Shown here piece after piece: positions 1 through 6,439 of a stretch of DNA of 34,090 bases. How positions within the stretch are numbered: the stretch's first letter is position 1; every line of letters begins with the position of its first letter. The position numbers and the translations under genes are program-made. The notes beneath the pieces were generated by a model. The model was not told where the DNA came from and did not search any database. It was given only the letters and a program-made list of their open reading frames with translations. The DNA lies in assembly GCA_937902995.1 (NCBI GenBank), contig CALEKY010000008.1, positions 1 to 34,090 of the forward strand, in the 5' to 3' direction. The stretch comes from an uncultured Sinobacteraceae bacterium. Lineage in GTDB: Bacteria; Pseudomonadota; Gammaproteobacteria; Steroidobacterales; Steroidobacteraceae.

Positions 1-10
1 GAGCAGTGAG

Positions 11-108
11 TGGCGCGCGCGACTGCGCGCCATCTTCAGTCTTCAGCCTTCAGCCTCAGCTTAAGCGGCGCGCCTTCCTACAGCCTCCAGCCTAAAGCCT
101 ACAGTCTG
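11..108. repeat. GCGCGC hairpin plus 7-bp-period repeat array
   Basis: A perfect 8-bp hairpin (arms 11-18 and 25-32, 6-nt loop) is followed by heptamers CTTCAGT, CTTCAGC, CTTCAGC (34-54), then GGCGCGCC (67-74), then CTACAGC, CTCCAGC, CTAAAGC, CTACAGT (78-105). The array ends three bases before the stop codon of the kinase gene at 111. Related arrays are at 4223-4243 and 23372-23522. It is non-coding and its function is unknown. Confidence 0.75.
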
Positions 109-110
109 CG

Positions 111-131
111 TTAGAGCGCATTGCGCTCTAA
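111..131 (-). terminator. Palindrome at the kinase stop codon
   Basis: The arms 111-120 and 122-131 are perfectly complementary around one central base, so the last codons of the kinase gene and its TAA stop form a 10-bp dyad. No T-run follows on the minus strand, so an intrinsic terminator is only a guess. It could instead reflect repeat-associated sequence at the gene end. Confidence 0.3.
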
Positions 132-2759
132 CGCATCGAGCGCTTCCTTGACTCGCTGTGCCTGGATCGAATCGCTGCCTTGGGTGCGCGACAGGATCGG
201 ATAGGACTCGCGGAGCAGCGGGGCGGCTTCGTTTCGAATGCCGAGCTCGAGCAAGGCCAGTCCGAGGGCGGCTTTCGCGAGCGTGAGCGGGTTGCTATCG
301 GGAGGGAGAGTCGCAACACCCATCGCGACCGATTTGCGCAGCGTTGCTTCGGCAGCGCGCGCGTTGCCTTGCGCCAGTTGCGCGCGTCCGAGCCCTGCGA
401 GCGCGGCTGCGATATACGCGTGCTGTTCCGGCAACGTTTGCGCGTAGATTTCGAGCCCTGCGCGATATTCGCGTTCTGCATCCTTGGGTCGATTAGCATC
501 GAGCAGCACGTGTCCCAGATTCACGTGATCGTGACCGACATACACATGCTGCTCGCCGCGCGCAGCGCGGTCGCGTGCGAGCACATCGCGCAGCACCTCT
601 TCGGCCCGCGCGAGCGCGCCGGTCCGCCGCAGGAAATTGCCGAAATTCGCCAGCGCATCGAGCGTGTGCGGATGATGTTCGCCCAGCACGCGCTGCAACA
701 ACTCGACCGATTCGCTGTATAGGGGCGCAGCTTCCTCGAGCTTGCCTTGCTGTTGCAGCGTCAGCGCCAGATTCTGGATGTGCATCGCCACTTGCGGATG
801 GTCCTGTCCGAGCGCGGCGCGATCGATGTCGAGCGCAGTCTTGTACAGCTGCGCCGCACGGTCGTAATCGCCCTCCTGCAGCGACAGTCCGGCAAGGTCG
901 TTGTAGATGGACGCTGCTTCCGAGCGCTGCAGCATCCGATGGTGGCGATAGATATCGAGCCCTTGCTCGTAGAACTGCTTGGCTGCGTTCAGCGAGCCGC
1001 GTTGTTGCGCGAGCTGGCCCAGGCTCATGAGGGTCGGGGCGAGCTCGACGGCTGTCGGTCCCAAGAGCTCGCGTTGCATGGCGAGTGCAGCGGTCAGGTA
1101 ATGCTCGGCTTCCGCGAATTCTCCTTGCTCGCGTAGCGCATCGCCCAAACCTGCCATTGCGCGCGCCACTTCGGGATGGCTCGGTCCGAAGAGCTTGCGG
1201 CGCGACTCCAGCGCTTCGCGCTGCAATGCAATCGCGTCCTTGTACAGTCCCAGGCTTCGGTAGACCCGGCCGATCGTCCCGAGCAGCGTCGCACGCGTTT
1301 CCGGTTGATCCTGCAATCCGGCGCTAACTCGTCGGGCGCCTATGTCGAGCAGCTCGCGCGCCGTCACCTGGTTGCCGCGGCTTTTCGAGGGGTCAGACAG
1401 CTCGAACAGCTCGACCAAGAACGACGAGACCTGCTCGGCTCGCAGCTGCTGTGCGGCCGCGATATCGCGCTCCTCAGCGATGCGTTGGGCTTGCACCAAG
1501 GTGATGACCGCAAAACCGGCCAGCAACGCGATGGCTAACGCGGCCGCTGAGACCGCCAGTGCGTGCCGCTTCACGAACTTGCGTGTGCGATACCGCCACG
1601 TGTCGCGCGTGGCGATGACCGGTTGGCCTTGCGCATGCCGTTCCAGGTCTGCAGCGAGCTGCTCGGCCGATTCGTAGCGGCGTGCCGGGTCCTTGCGCAT
1701 GGCCATCAGCACGATGTTGTCCAGGTCGCCGCGCAAGTCGCGCTCGAGGCGGGCGGGCGTGGTCGAGCGGCACGCCGCGATGTCGTTCGCGAGTCCCGGG
1801 AATTCCTGCAGCGTCTTTGCCACCATCGCGCTCGGGGCGAGCGGTTCCTGCTCGCAGATGATTTTTTCGAGCTCGTGAATGCGGCTGCCGAGGAGCTGGA
1901 ATGGGCGACGCCCGGTCAGCAGCTCGTACATCAGCACGCCCAGCACGTAGATGTCGCTCGCCGTCGTGATGGTGTCGCCGCGAACCTGTTCCGGACTGGC
2001 ATGGGCGGGCGTCATGACCCTGTAGTCCATGTGCGTGACGGCGAGCGTGTGCAGCGATTGGCGCGCATCGAGCAGCTTGGCGATACCGAAATCGAGCAGT
2101 TTCGGCACGCCGTCCGTCGTGATCAGGATGTTGTTCGGTTTGAGATCGCGGTGAACGATCAGGTTCTGGTGGGCGTAATGCACCGCCGCGCAGACCGTGC
2201 GGATCAGCGCCAAGCGTGCCGGTAAATCGAGACGACGCCGATCGCAATAGCTGTCGATCGGTTCACCCTCGACGTACTCCATGACCAGGTACGGTGTGCC
2301 GTCAGGCGCCCTTCCGCCATCCAGCAGTCGCGCGATGTTCGGGTGTTGCAGTCGGGCGAGGATCTGGCGCTCCATCCGCAAGCGGCTTTGCACTTGCGGG
2401 GAATACACGCCCGATCGCACGAGCTTGATTGCGACGCGCTGTTGATACTCGTTGTCGGCGCGTTCGGCGAGATAGACGTCGCCCATCCCGCCGGTCCCGA
2501 GCCTGCGTTCGATGCGATATGGCCCGAGCCGTTGACCTTCCATCCCGATGGCGGGCTCGAGCGCACCGGCATCCGGCGGTTCGTCCCAGAATGCCGGGTC
2601 TCGAGCATCCTCCCCCAGTGCCGACAACACGATCGACAGCAGCTCGGTGTCTTCGCCGCACACGTGACGCACGAACTCAGCGCGCTCGCGCGGTCCGAGC
2701 TCCTGCGCGTGTTTCACAATCGTGTCGATGTCGTGTGAAGGCATGCGCGAATGATGCAT
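111..2759 (-). CDS. Transmembrane Ser/Thr protein kinase with TPR sensor domain
   Basis: Predicted membrane-anchored Hanks-type kinase of 882 aa. The kinase domain spans about residues 79-375: glycine loop GTGGMGDVY (88-96), Lys112 in VAIKL, HRDLKPNN (203-210), DFG (223-225) and SPE (255-257) in place of APE. A hydrophobic segment at about 399-421 should cross the membrane, followed by a short coiled stretch and many TPR-like repeats (about 490-870, with recurring GxxHPxV/T turns). The TPRs would lie outside the cytoplasm and probably bind a partner. This architecture is common in Xanthomonadales-like and other proteobacteria. Two starts are possible: ATG at 2759 and a second at 2744 (MPSHDID). 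Neither has a strong Shine-Dalgarno, and the family pattern favours the second. It is divergent from the histone-like gene, and the substrate is unknown. Confidence 0.9.
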   Translation of the reverse strand: MHHSRMPSHDIDTIVKHAQELGPRERAEFVRHVCGEDTELLSIVLSALGEDARDPAFWDEPPDAGALEPAIGMEGQRLGPYRIERRLGTGGMGDVYLAERADNEYQQRVAIKLVRSGVYSPQVQSRLRMERQILARLQHPNIARLLDGGRAPDGTPYLVMEYVEGEPIDSYCDRRRLDLPARLALIRTVCAAVHYAHQNLIVHRDLKPNNILITTDGVPKLLDFGIAKLLDARQSLHTLAVTHMDYRVMTPAHASPEQVRGDTITTASDIYVLGVLMYELLTGRRPFQLLGSRIHELEKIICEQEPLAPSAMVAKTLQEFPGLANDIAACRSTTPARLERDLRGDLDNIVLMAMRKDPARRYESAEQLAADLERHAQGQPVIATRDTWRYRTRKFVKRHALAVSAAALAIALLAGFAVITLVQAQRIAEERDIAAAQQLRAEQVSSFLVELFELSDPSKSRGNQVTARELLDIGARRVSAGLQDQPETRATLLGTIGRVYRSLGLYKDAIALQREALESRRKLFGPSHPEVARAMAGLGDALREQGEFAEAEHYLTAALAMQRELLGPTAVELAPTLMSLGQLAQQRGSLNAAKQFYEQGLDIYRHHRMLQRSEAASIYNDLAGLSLQEGDYDRAAQLYKTALDIDRAALGQDHPQVAMHIQNLALTLQQQGKLEEAAPLYSESVELLQRVLGEHHPHTLDALANFGNFLRRTGALARAEEVLRDVLARDRAARGEQHVYVGHDHVNLGHVLLDANRPKDAEREYRAGLEIYAQTLPEQHAYIAAALAGLGRAQLAQGNARAAEATLRKSVAMGVATLPPDSNPLTLAKAALGLALLELGIRNEAAPLLRESYPILSRTQGSDSIQAQRVKEALDALERNAL

Positions 2760-2843
2760 GACCCATCGCGCCGCGTGTAATAATCAAAATCGCGGCGAAC
2801 CGCCGGAATCACGAGTTCGTGGGACTAACCCTGGAGGTGGACA

Positions 2844-3203
2844 ATGGCGAGCAAGAAGAAAGCCAAGAAGACTGCCCGAAAGAGCACGAAGAAGAAGGCC
2901 AAGGGCGTAAAGAAGGTCAAGAAGATTGCAAAGCGCGGCGCCGGCGCACGCAAGGGCGGCAAGAAGTCCCCTAAGAAGGTCGCCAAGAAGGCCGCCAAGA
3001 AAGGCGGAGCGAAGAAGGTCGCCAAGAAGGCTGCCAAGAAAGCGGCTAAGAAAGCCAAGAGGAAGGCTTCCCGCAAAGCGGCTGCGCCGAAGAGCGTGGA
3101 GGTGACGACGACCGCTGCCACTTCGGCGGAGTCGACGGAGCAGCCGGCTTCGAGCGAATCGAACGCGGCCGCCATGGCCCATATCCCGCGTCTGCCGGAA
3201 TGA
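2844..3203 (+). CDS. Histone H1-like Lys/Ala-rich DNA-binding protein
   Basis: A 119-aa protein whose first 85 residues are almost entirely Lys, Ala, Arg and Gly, with recurrent KKAAKK, KKVAKK and AKKA units. This resembles eukaryotic H1 tails and bacterial H1-like proteins (HctB, BpH1, the AlgP tail). A Ser/Thr/Glu-rich tail follows (about 86-119). The family binds DNA without sequence specificity and compacts nucleoids, so a cytoplasmic nucleoid role is inferred. The start is well supported by GGAGGTGG a few bases upstream of ATG. It is divergent from the TPR kinase, and a strong hairpin lies just after the stop. Low complexity makes homology assignment uncertain. Confidence 0.8.
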   Translation: MASKKKAKKTARKSTKKKAKGVKKVKKIAKRGAGARKGGKKSPKKVAKKAAKKGGAKKVAKKAAKKAAKKAKRKASRKAAAPKSVEVTTTAATSAESTEQPASSESNAAAMAHIPRLPE

Positions 3204-3210
3204 CAATTTT

Positions 3211-3251
3211 CCGCTGCGGCTGCCGTCGGATCGACGTGCAGCCGTCAGCGG
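3211..3251 (+). terminator. Strong hairpin after histone-like gene
   Basis: Nested complementary blocks: 3211-3216 with 3246-3251, 3217-3223 with 3238-3244, and 3224-3228 with 3232-3236. Together they give about 18 bp of stem with two single T bulges and a 3-nt loop. It starts 8 bases after the stop codon and is followed by ATTTCCC. It is probably a terminator or mRNA-stabilising structure separating this gene from the hydrolase; the T-run is weak. Confidence 0.55.
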
Positions 3252-3269
3252 ATTTCCCGCATAGCTCCG

Positions 3270-4145
3270 ATGTCCTATTCGCCTCGCCGCCAACCCGACT
3301 TGGCGACGCTCGAAATCCGCGGTCTTAAGTTTCAACTCTATCGCTGGCCCGGCGAACGGTCGCAGCCGATCGTGTTCGCTCACGGTTGGGGCGATACGGC
3401 CGAGACCTTTCAATTCGTCGTGGATTGCCTGTCGCCGCGTCACACGGTCGTCGCCTTCGATGCGCGCGGATTCGGCCGGACCGAATGGCCGCAGGAAGGC
3501 TACTGGTTTCCCGATTACCTCGCCGATCTGGATGCGCTGCTGCAGCATCTCTCGCCGGATGCCCCGGTCGATCTGCTCGGGCACAGCATGGGCGGCAATG
3601 TGGCGATGATGTATGCAGGCGTGCGCCCGCATCGCATCCGTCGACTCATCAACCTCGAAGGCTATGGACTTGCGCCGACGACGCCCGATCAGGCGCCCGT
3701 GCGGTATCGGCAATGGCTGGACGAAGTCGCGCGAGGCACGCGGTTCGCGACCTACGACAGCTTCGAGCAATTTGCCGCGGTGCTCGCACGGCGCAATCCG
3801 CGCACTCCGCCCGAGCGTCTCGATTTCATTGCCCGGTCATGGGGGCGCGTGCGCGAGGACGGGCGGATCGAGCTGCGCTGCGATCCGAAACACAAACGCA
3901 TCAATCCCGTCCTGTATCAGCGCGATCAAGCTGAAGCCTGCTGGCGCGAGATCACCGCGCCCGTGCTGTTCGTCGTGGGTGCGCTTTCCGACGTCGCCAA
4001 ACGACTGGAGGACCCGAATACGGAAGCGCATTTCCGACAGCAACTCCGGGATCTGTCGCTCGTGGCGCTTCCCGAAACCGGACACATGATGCATCACGAA
4101 AGGCCGGAGGAGATTGCCGCCCTGATCGAACGCTTCTTCGATTAG
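3270..4145 (+). CDS. Alpha/beta hydrolase
   Basis: A 291-aa cytoplasmic alpha/beta-hydrolase fold enzyme; no signal peptide is seen. The oxyanion-side motif HGWGD is at 38-42. The nucleophile elbow GHSMGGN gives Ser106, a likely acid is Asp241 in GALSD, and the catalytic His is His272 in ETGHMMHHE. These features fit hydrolases such as MhpC- or haloalkane-type serine esterases; nothing specifies the substrate. The nucleophile Ser excludes a dehalogenase, which uses Asp. The start follows AGCTCCG, a weak ribosome site. It is convergent with the small lipoprotein gene, with repeats between them. Confidence 0.88.
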   Translation: MSYSPRRQPDLATLEIRGLKFQLYRWPGERSQPIVFAHGWGDTAETFQFVVDCLSPRHTVVAFDARGFGRTEWPQEGYWFPDYLADLDALLQHLSPDAPVDLLGHSMGGNVAMMYAGVRPHRIRRLINLEGYGLAPTTPDQAPVRYRQWLDEVARGTRFATYDSFEQFAAVLARRNPRTPPERLDFIARSWGRVREDGRIELRCDPKHKRINPVLYQRDQAEACWREITAPVLFVVGALSDVAKRLEDPNTEAHFRQQLRDLSLVALPETGHMMHHERPEEIAALIERFFD

Positions 4146-4148
4146 GGC

Positions 4149-4245
4149 GGGCTCTGGACACTGGGCTCGGGCGCTGGCGGGCGCTGGTCAGAAGCGCGAA
4201 TCGCGCGAATGCACGCCTCTTCCTGCAGCCTTCAGTCTTCAGCCT
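4149..4245. repeat. Two heptamer arrays between convergent genes
   Basis: The space between the hydrolase stop and the lipoprotein stop holds heptamers GGGCTCT, GGACACT, GGGCTCG (4149-4169). These are followed by a GC-rich stretch with palindrome TCGCGCGA (4201-4208), and then CTGCAGC, CTTCAGT, CTTCAGC (4223-4243). It joins two repeat words seen separately elsewhere (26951-26971 and 23492-23519). Confidence 0.65.
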
Positions 4246-4249
4246 GTTT

Positions 4250-4441
4250 TCACTCGCGCAGCTCGTCCACTGCATCGTCGATTTTGGTCGCTGTCGACTC
4301 TTCGCCGCGCTTCATGGTGTCGATGGCCTCGTCGACTTCTTCGCCCGCTTGTTCGAGCGGCCCCTTTTTATCGCAGGCCGAAAGGCTCAAGCTCAATGCG
4401 CATGCGATCGCGATGAGCGAGCCGTTGAAGAAACGCGTCAT
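4250..4441 (-). CDS. Small lipoprotein, predicted stress-regulon member
   Basis: A 63-aa protein with a signal peptide and lipobox LSAC (about residues 19-22), so the mature part is a lipid-anchored peptide of some 40 residues. That part is rich in Glu, Asp and Lys and probably helical (GEEVDEAIDTMKR). I do not recognise a named family; it resembles many short charged envelope lipoproteins. The ATG at 4441 is preceded by GGAGA at good spacing. A longer upstream reading frame would run through the promoter and is rejected. A GGAAC-N17-CGTT promoter lies 44 bases upstream, so control by the neighbouring PhyR/NepR/EcfG circuit is likely. Confidence 0.75.
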   Translation of the reverse strand: MTRFFNGSLIAIACALSLSLSACDKKGPLEQAGEEVDEAIDTMKRGEESTATKIDDAVDELRE

Positions 4442-4484
4442 GTTTGTCTCCGATATCACCGCCGGCCGCGGTTGTGAACGCAAC

Positions 4485-4510
4485 AACGTCCGCTCGTTGC
4501 AGGCGGTTCC
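4485..4510 (-). promoter_or_regulatory. EcfG-type promoter for small lipoprotein
   Basis: Read on the minus strand: GGAAC (4506-4510), a 17-base spacer, then CGTT (4485-4488). This matches the established EcfG consensus GGAAC-N16/17-CGTT exactly. It would start transcription about 35-40 bases before the ATG at 4441. The ecfG gene itself lies 1.4 kb away. Confidence 0.7.
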
Positions 4511-4584
4511 ATACATACCGTGGGGGTATTGGAAGTCGAGAGCGCAGGGGCGGAAGTGTTAATCGTGCTTGCGGAAGGGGAGAG

Positions 4585-4665
4585 GCGGTCGAGTGCGACC
4601 GCTACTGCAGCCCGTCGCCCGTCGACTGAGTCTGTCGCCAGTGCGCGGCGCTCAATAGCGCCGCG
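4585..4665 (-). terminator. Two hairpins downstream of phyR
   Basis: Stem 1 has arms 4644-4652 and 4657-4665 (9 bp, 4-nt loop) and begins four bases after the phyR stop on the minus strand. Stem 2 has arms 4585-4591 and 4596-4602 (7 bp, 4-nt loop). No clear T-run follows either, so termination is plausible but unproven. The rest of the 4442-4668 gap holds only the lipoprotein promoter. Confidence 0.4.
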
Positions 4666-4668
4666 TGC

Positions 4669-5436
4669 TCACGTAAACAGCAACGCCTGACTGACCGCCA
4701 CGCGCACCGTTTCCGGCACGAAGGGCTTCGTCACGAGGAATGTCGGTTCCGGTCGCTCGCCGGTCAGCAGCCGTTCCGGATACGCGGTAATGAACACGAT
4801 CGGCACTTGAACTTCGCTCAGAATCTGACGGACGGCATCGATGCCCGAGCTGCCGTCTGCAAGCTTGATGTCGGCGAGCACGAGACCGGGCTCGGTGCGG
4901 CGGGCTGCGCGCACGGCTTCATCCCGAGTCGTGGCGATCGCGGCAACCGAGTGACCCATCTCTTTGACGATGCTCTGCAAATCGAGCGAGATGATGGGCT
5001 CGTCTTCGATGATCAGCACCTTCGTCGAAGGCTGCGAGGAGATTTCGCGCACTGCGTGACCCACCATGTCCTTCACCTCGGCCTCGGAGGCGCCGAGAAT
5101 GCGTGCGGTTTCGCTGATGTTGAAACCTTCCATGGCGGTCAGGAGTAGTGCTTGCCGATGCTTGGGCGTGAGCTCCACCAGCCGCCGTTCGACCGTGCTG
5201 GCCGTAGTGCCTGCAATCGAACGAGACTCCTGGTCCGTCGTTTCCCAGATCTTGTGGAACAGTCGATAGAGACCGACTCGCGGCGTCAGGTCGGCACCGA
5301 GTACCGAAGGGTCGGCAACGATCGCCTCCAAGCAAGCGCGAACATAAGCATCGCCGCTCGCTTGTGTACCGCTGAGGGCGCGAGCGTACCGGCGCAGATA
5401 AGGCAGGTGCTCGGCGATTGCATTGGCCAGGGCCAT
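4669..5436 (-). CDS. phyR: PhyR-type anti-anti-sigma response regulator
   Basis: Central regulator of the general stress response, 255 aa. The N-terminal sigma-like domain (about 1-135, sigma2-like then sigma4-like) mimics EcfG. The C-terminal receiver domain (about 138-255) has acidic pocket Glu144/Asp145, phosphoacceptor Asp189, Thr217 in FITAYP and Lys237 in TKPF. The stretch around ERLLTGERPEP is typical of the FATGUY receiver subclass. In the known mechanism the phosphorylated receiver releases the sigma-like domain, which binds NepR and frees EcfG. The start ATG at 5436 has GAGGAG upstream. It is divergent from nepR-ecfG, the usual arrangement. Confidence in identity is very high. Confidence 0.97.
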   Translation of the reverse strand: MALANAIAEHLPYLRRYARALSGTQASGDAYVRACLEAIVADPSVLGADLTPRVGLYRLFHKIWETTDQESRSIAGTTASTVERRLVELTPKHRQALLLTAMEGFNISETARILGASEAEVKDMVGHAVREISSQPSTKVLIIEDEPIISLDLQSIVKEMGHSVAAIATTRDEAVRAARRTEPGLVLADIKLADGSSGIDAVRQILSEVQVPIVFITAYPERLLTGERPEPTFLVTKPFVPETVRVAVSQALLFT

Positions 5437-5545
5437 AGTGCGGGGCTCCTCGAAAGACTTTACTTTATAGCGTGTGTAGCGTGGGCTGAGTCGCGCGCGA
5501 ACGCGAGCGCGGTATTACTATGTCCGACACAAGAAAAAGTTCCCA

Positions 5546-5571
5546 AATGCGTGGAACTTTTGCACGGTTCC
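5546..5571 (-). promoter_or_regulatory. Possible EcfG-type promoter toward phyR
   Basis: The minus strand reads GGAAC (5567-5571), 17 bases, then CATT (5546-5549), one mismatch from CGTT. It interleaves with the plus-strand promoter at 5553-5577. The leader to phyR would be about 105 bases. It is weaker evidence than the opposite promoter. Confidence 0.3.
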
Positions 5572-5577
5572 GACGTT
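5553..5577 (+). promoter_or_regulatory. EcfG-type promoter for nepR-ecfG
   Basis: GGAAC (5553-5557), a 16-base spacer, then CGTT (5574-5577), an exact match to the alphaproteobacterial EcfG consensus. It lies about 50 bases before nepR and implies autoregulation of the nepR-ecfG unit. Confidence 0.8.
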
Positions 5578-5628
5578 GCAAACAGCTAACGGCGCCGGGC
5601 ATTTGCATCTCACCTGCGTCTATTAACG

Positions 5629-5820
5629 ATGATCATCATGAGTGAAAGAACCAAGCCAGACGAGGCTGAGGTCGGCCCGAACACCGACCCTGGCGAACAA
5701 ATACCCGACTGGTTGGGCGGGCGGCTGCGTCGCATGTTCGCCGAAATGATGGATGAACCGGTGCCGGATGAGTTCATGGCGCTGCTCAAACAGCTTGAAG
5801 AGAAGGAGCGCGGCTCCTAA
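5629..5820 (+). CDS. nepR: NepR-type anti-sigma factor
   Basis: A 63-aa protein, the expected size for NepR, which sequesters EcfG until phosphorylated PhyR binds it. The conserved helix pair is seen as LGGRLRRMFAEMMDEPVPDE followed by FMALLKQLEE; the R-R-M-[FY]-x-E-x-x-x-E-P-V-P-D pattern is the family signature. ATG at 5629 or the fourth codon (5638) could be used; no clear Shine-Dalgarno precedes either. It is 29 bases upstream of ecfG, so co-transcribed and probably co-translated at balanced ratio. Confidence 0.93.
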   Translation: MIIMSERTKPDEAEVGPNTDPGEQIPDWLGGRLRRMFAEMMDEPVPDEFMALLKQLEEKERGS

Positions 5821-5849
5821 ACGGGGTAGCCCGTCCGGAGCCCAATGCC

Positions 5850-6407
5850 ATGAGCCAAGACAGATTCCTGGACCAAGTCACTGCATTGCTGCCGGCACTG
5901 CGAGCCTTCGGCCGCTCGCTGTGCGGCGATCCAGCTCGCGCAGACGATTTGGTACAGGACACCGTGCTCAAAGCCTGGACGAACCGCGACCAGTTTCAGT
6001 CGGGCAGCAATCTGAAAGCCTGGCTGTTCACCATTCTTCGCAATTGCTACTACTCGGAGCTGCGCCACAGGAAGTTCGAAGTGGAGGATCCCGATGGCGT
6101 GTGCGCAGCGCAGGTTGCGATTGCACCCGACCACGATGCGAAGCTGCACCTTCGGGATCTGAACCGCGCGTTGCAGGCGCTGCCTGTCGATCAGCGCGAG
6201 GCGTTGATCCTCGTATGCGCAACGGGATTGTCTTACGAAGAAGCGGCCGACGTATGCCAAGTGGCGGTCGGTACAATCAAGAGCCGCATTGCGCGGGCAC
6301 GCGATCGGCTCGTCGATCTGTTGGGTGAAGACGCGGCACGTGGCGTGACCGGCTCGGTGCGGGTTGCCGATGCCGACGAACCCGCGCAGCGTATAGGAAC
6401 ATCTTGA
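5850..6407 (+). CDS. ecfG: EcfG-family general stress sigma factor
   Basis: ECF sigma factor of 185 aa. Region 2 is at about residues 10-75, with DDLVQDTVLKAW and the core-binding/-10 segment NLKAWLFTILRN. Region 4 is at about 105-160, with LPVDQREALILV and the helix-turn-helix YEEAADVCQVAVGTIKSR. The size and EcfG-like sequence, together with the nepR/phyR context, identify it as the general stress sigma recognising GGAAC-N16/17-CGTT. CCGGAG lies about 9 bases before the ATG. The C-terminal tail after 165 is variable. It should transcribe its own operon and the small lipoprotein gene at 4250-4441. Confidence 0.95.
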   Translation: MSQDRFLDQVTALLPALRAFGRSLCGDPARADDLVQDTVLKAWTNRDQFQSGSNLKAWLFTILRNCYYSELRHRKFEVEDPDGVCAAQVAIAPDHDAKLHLRDLNRALQALPVDQREALILVCATGLSYEEAADVCQVAVGTIKSRIARARDRLVDLLGEDAARGVTGSVRVADADEPAQRIGTS

Positions 6408-6439
6408 TCTCAGCGTGAGACCCGCCGGTCGCGTTTGGA

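Noticed and set aside
2784..3770. 328-aa minus-strand frame opposite the histone-like gene and hydrolase
   Set aside because: Its Leu/Ala/Phe-rich part is just the complement of Lys-rich codons, and the plus-strand gene has a perfect Shine-Dalgarno.
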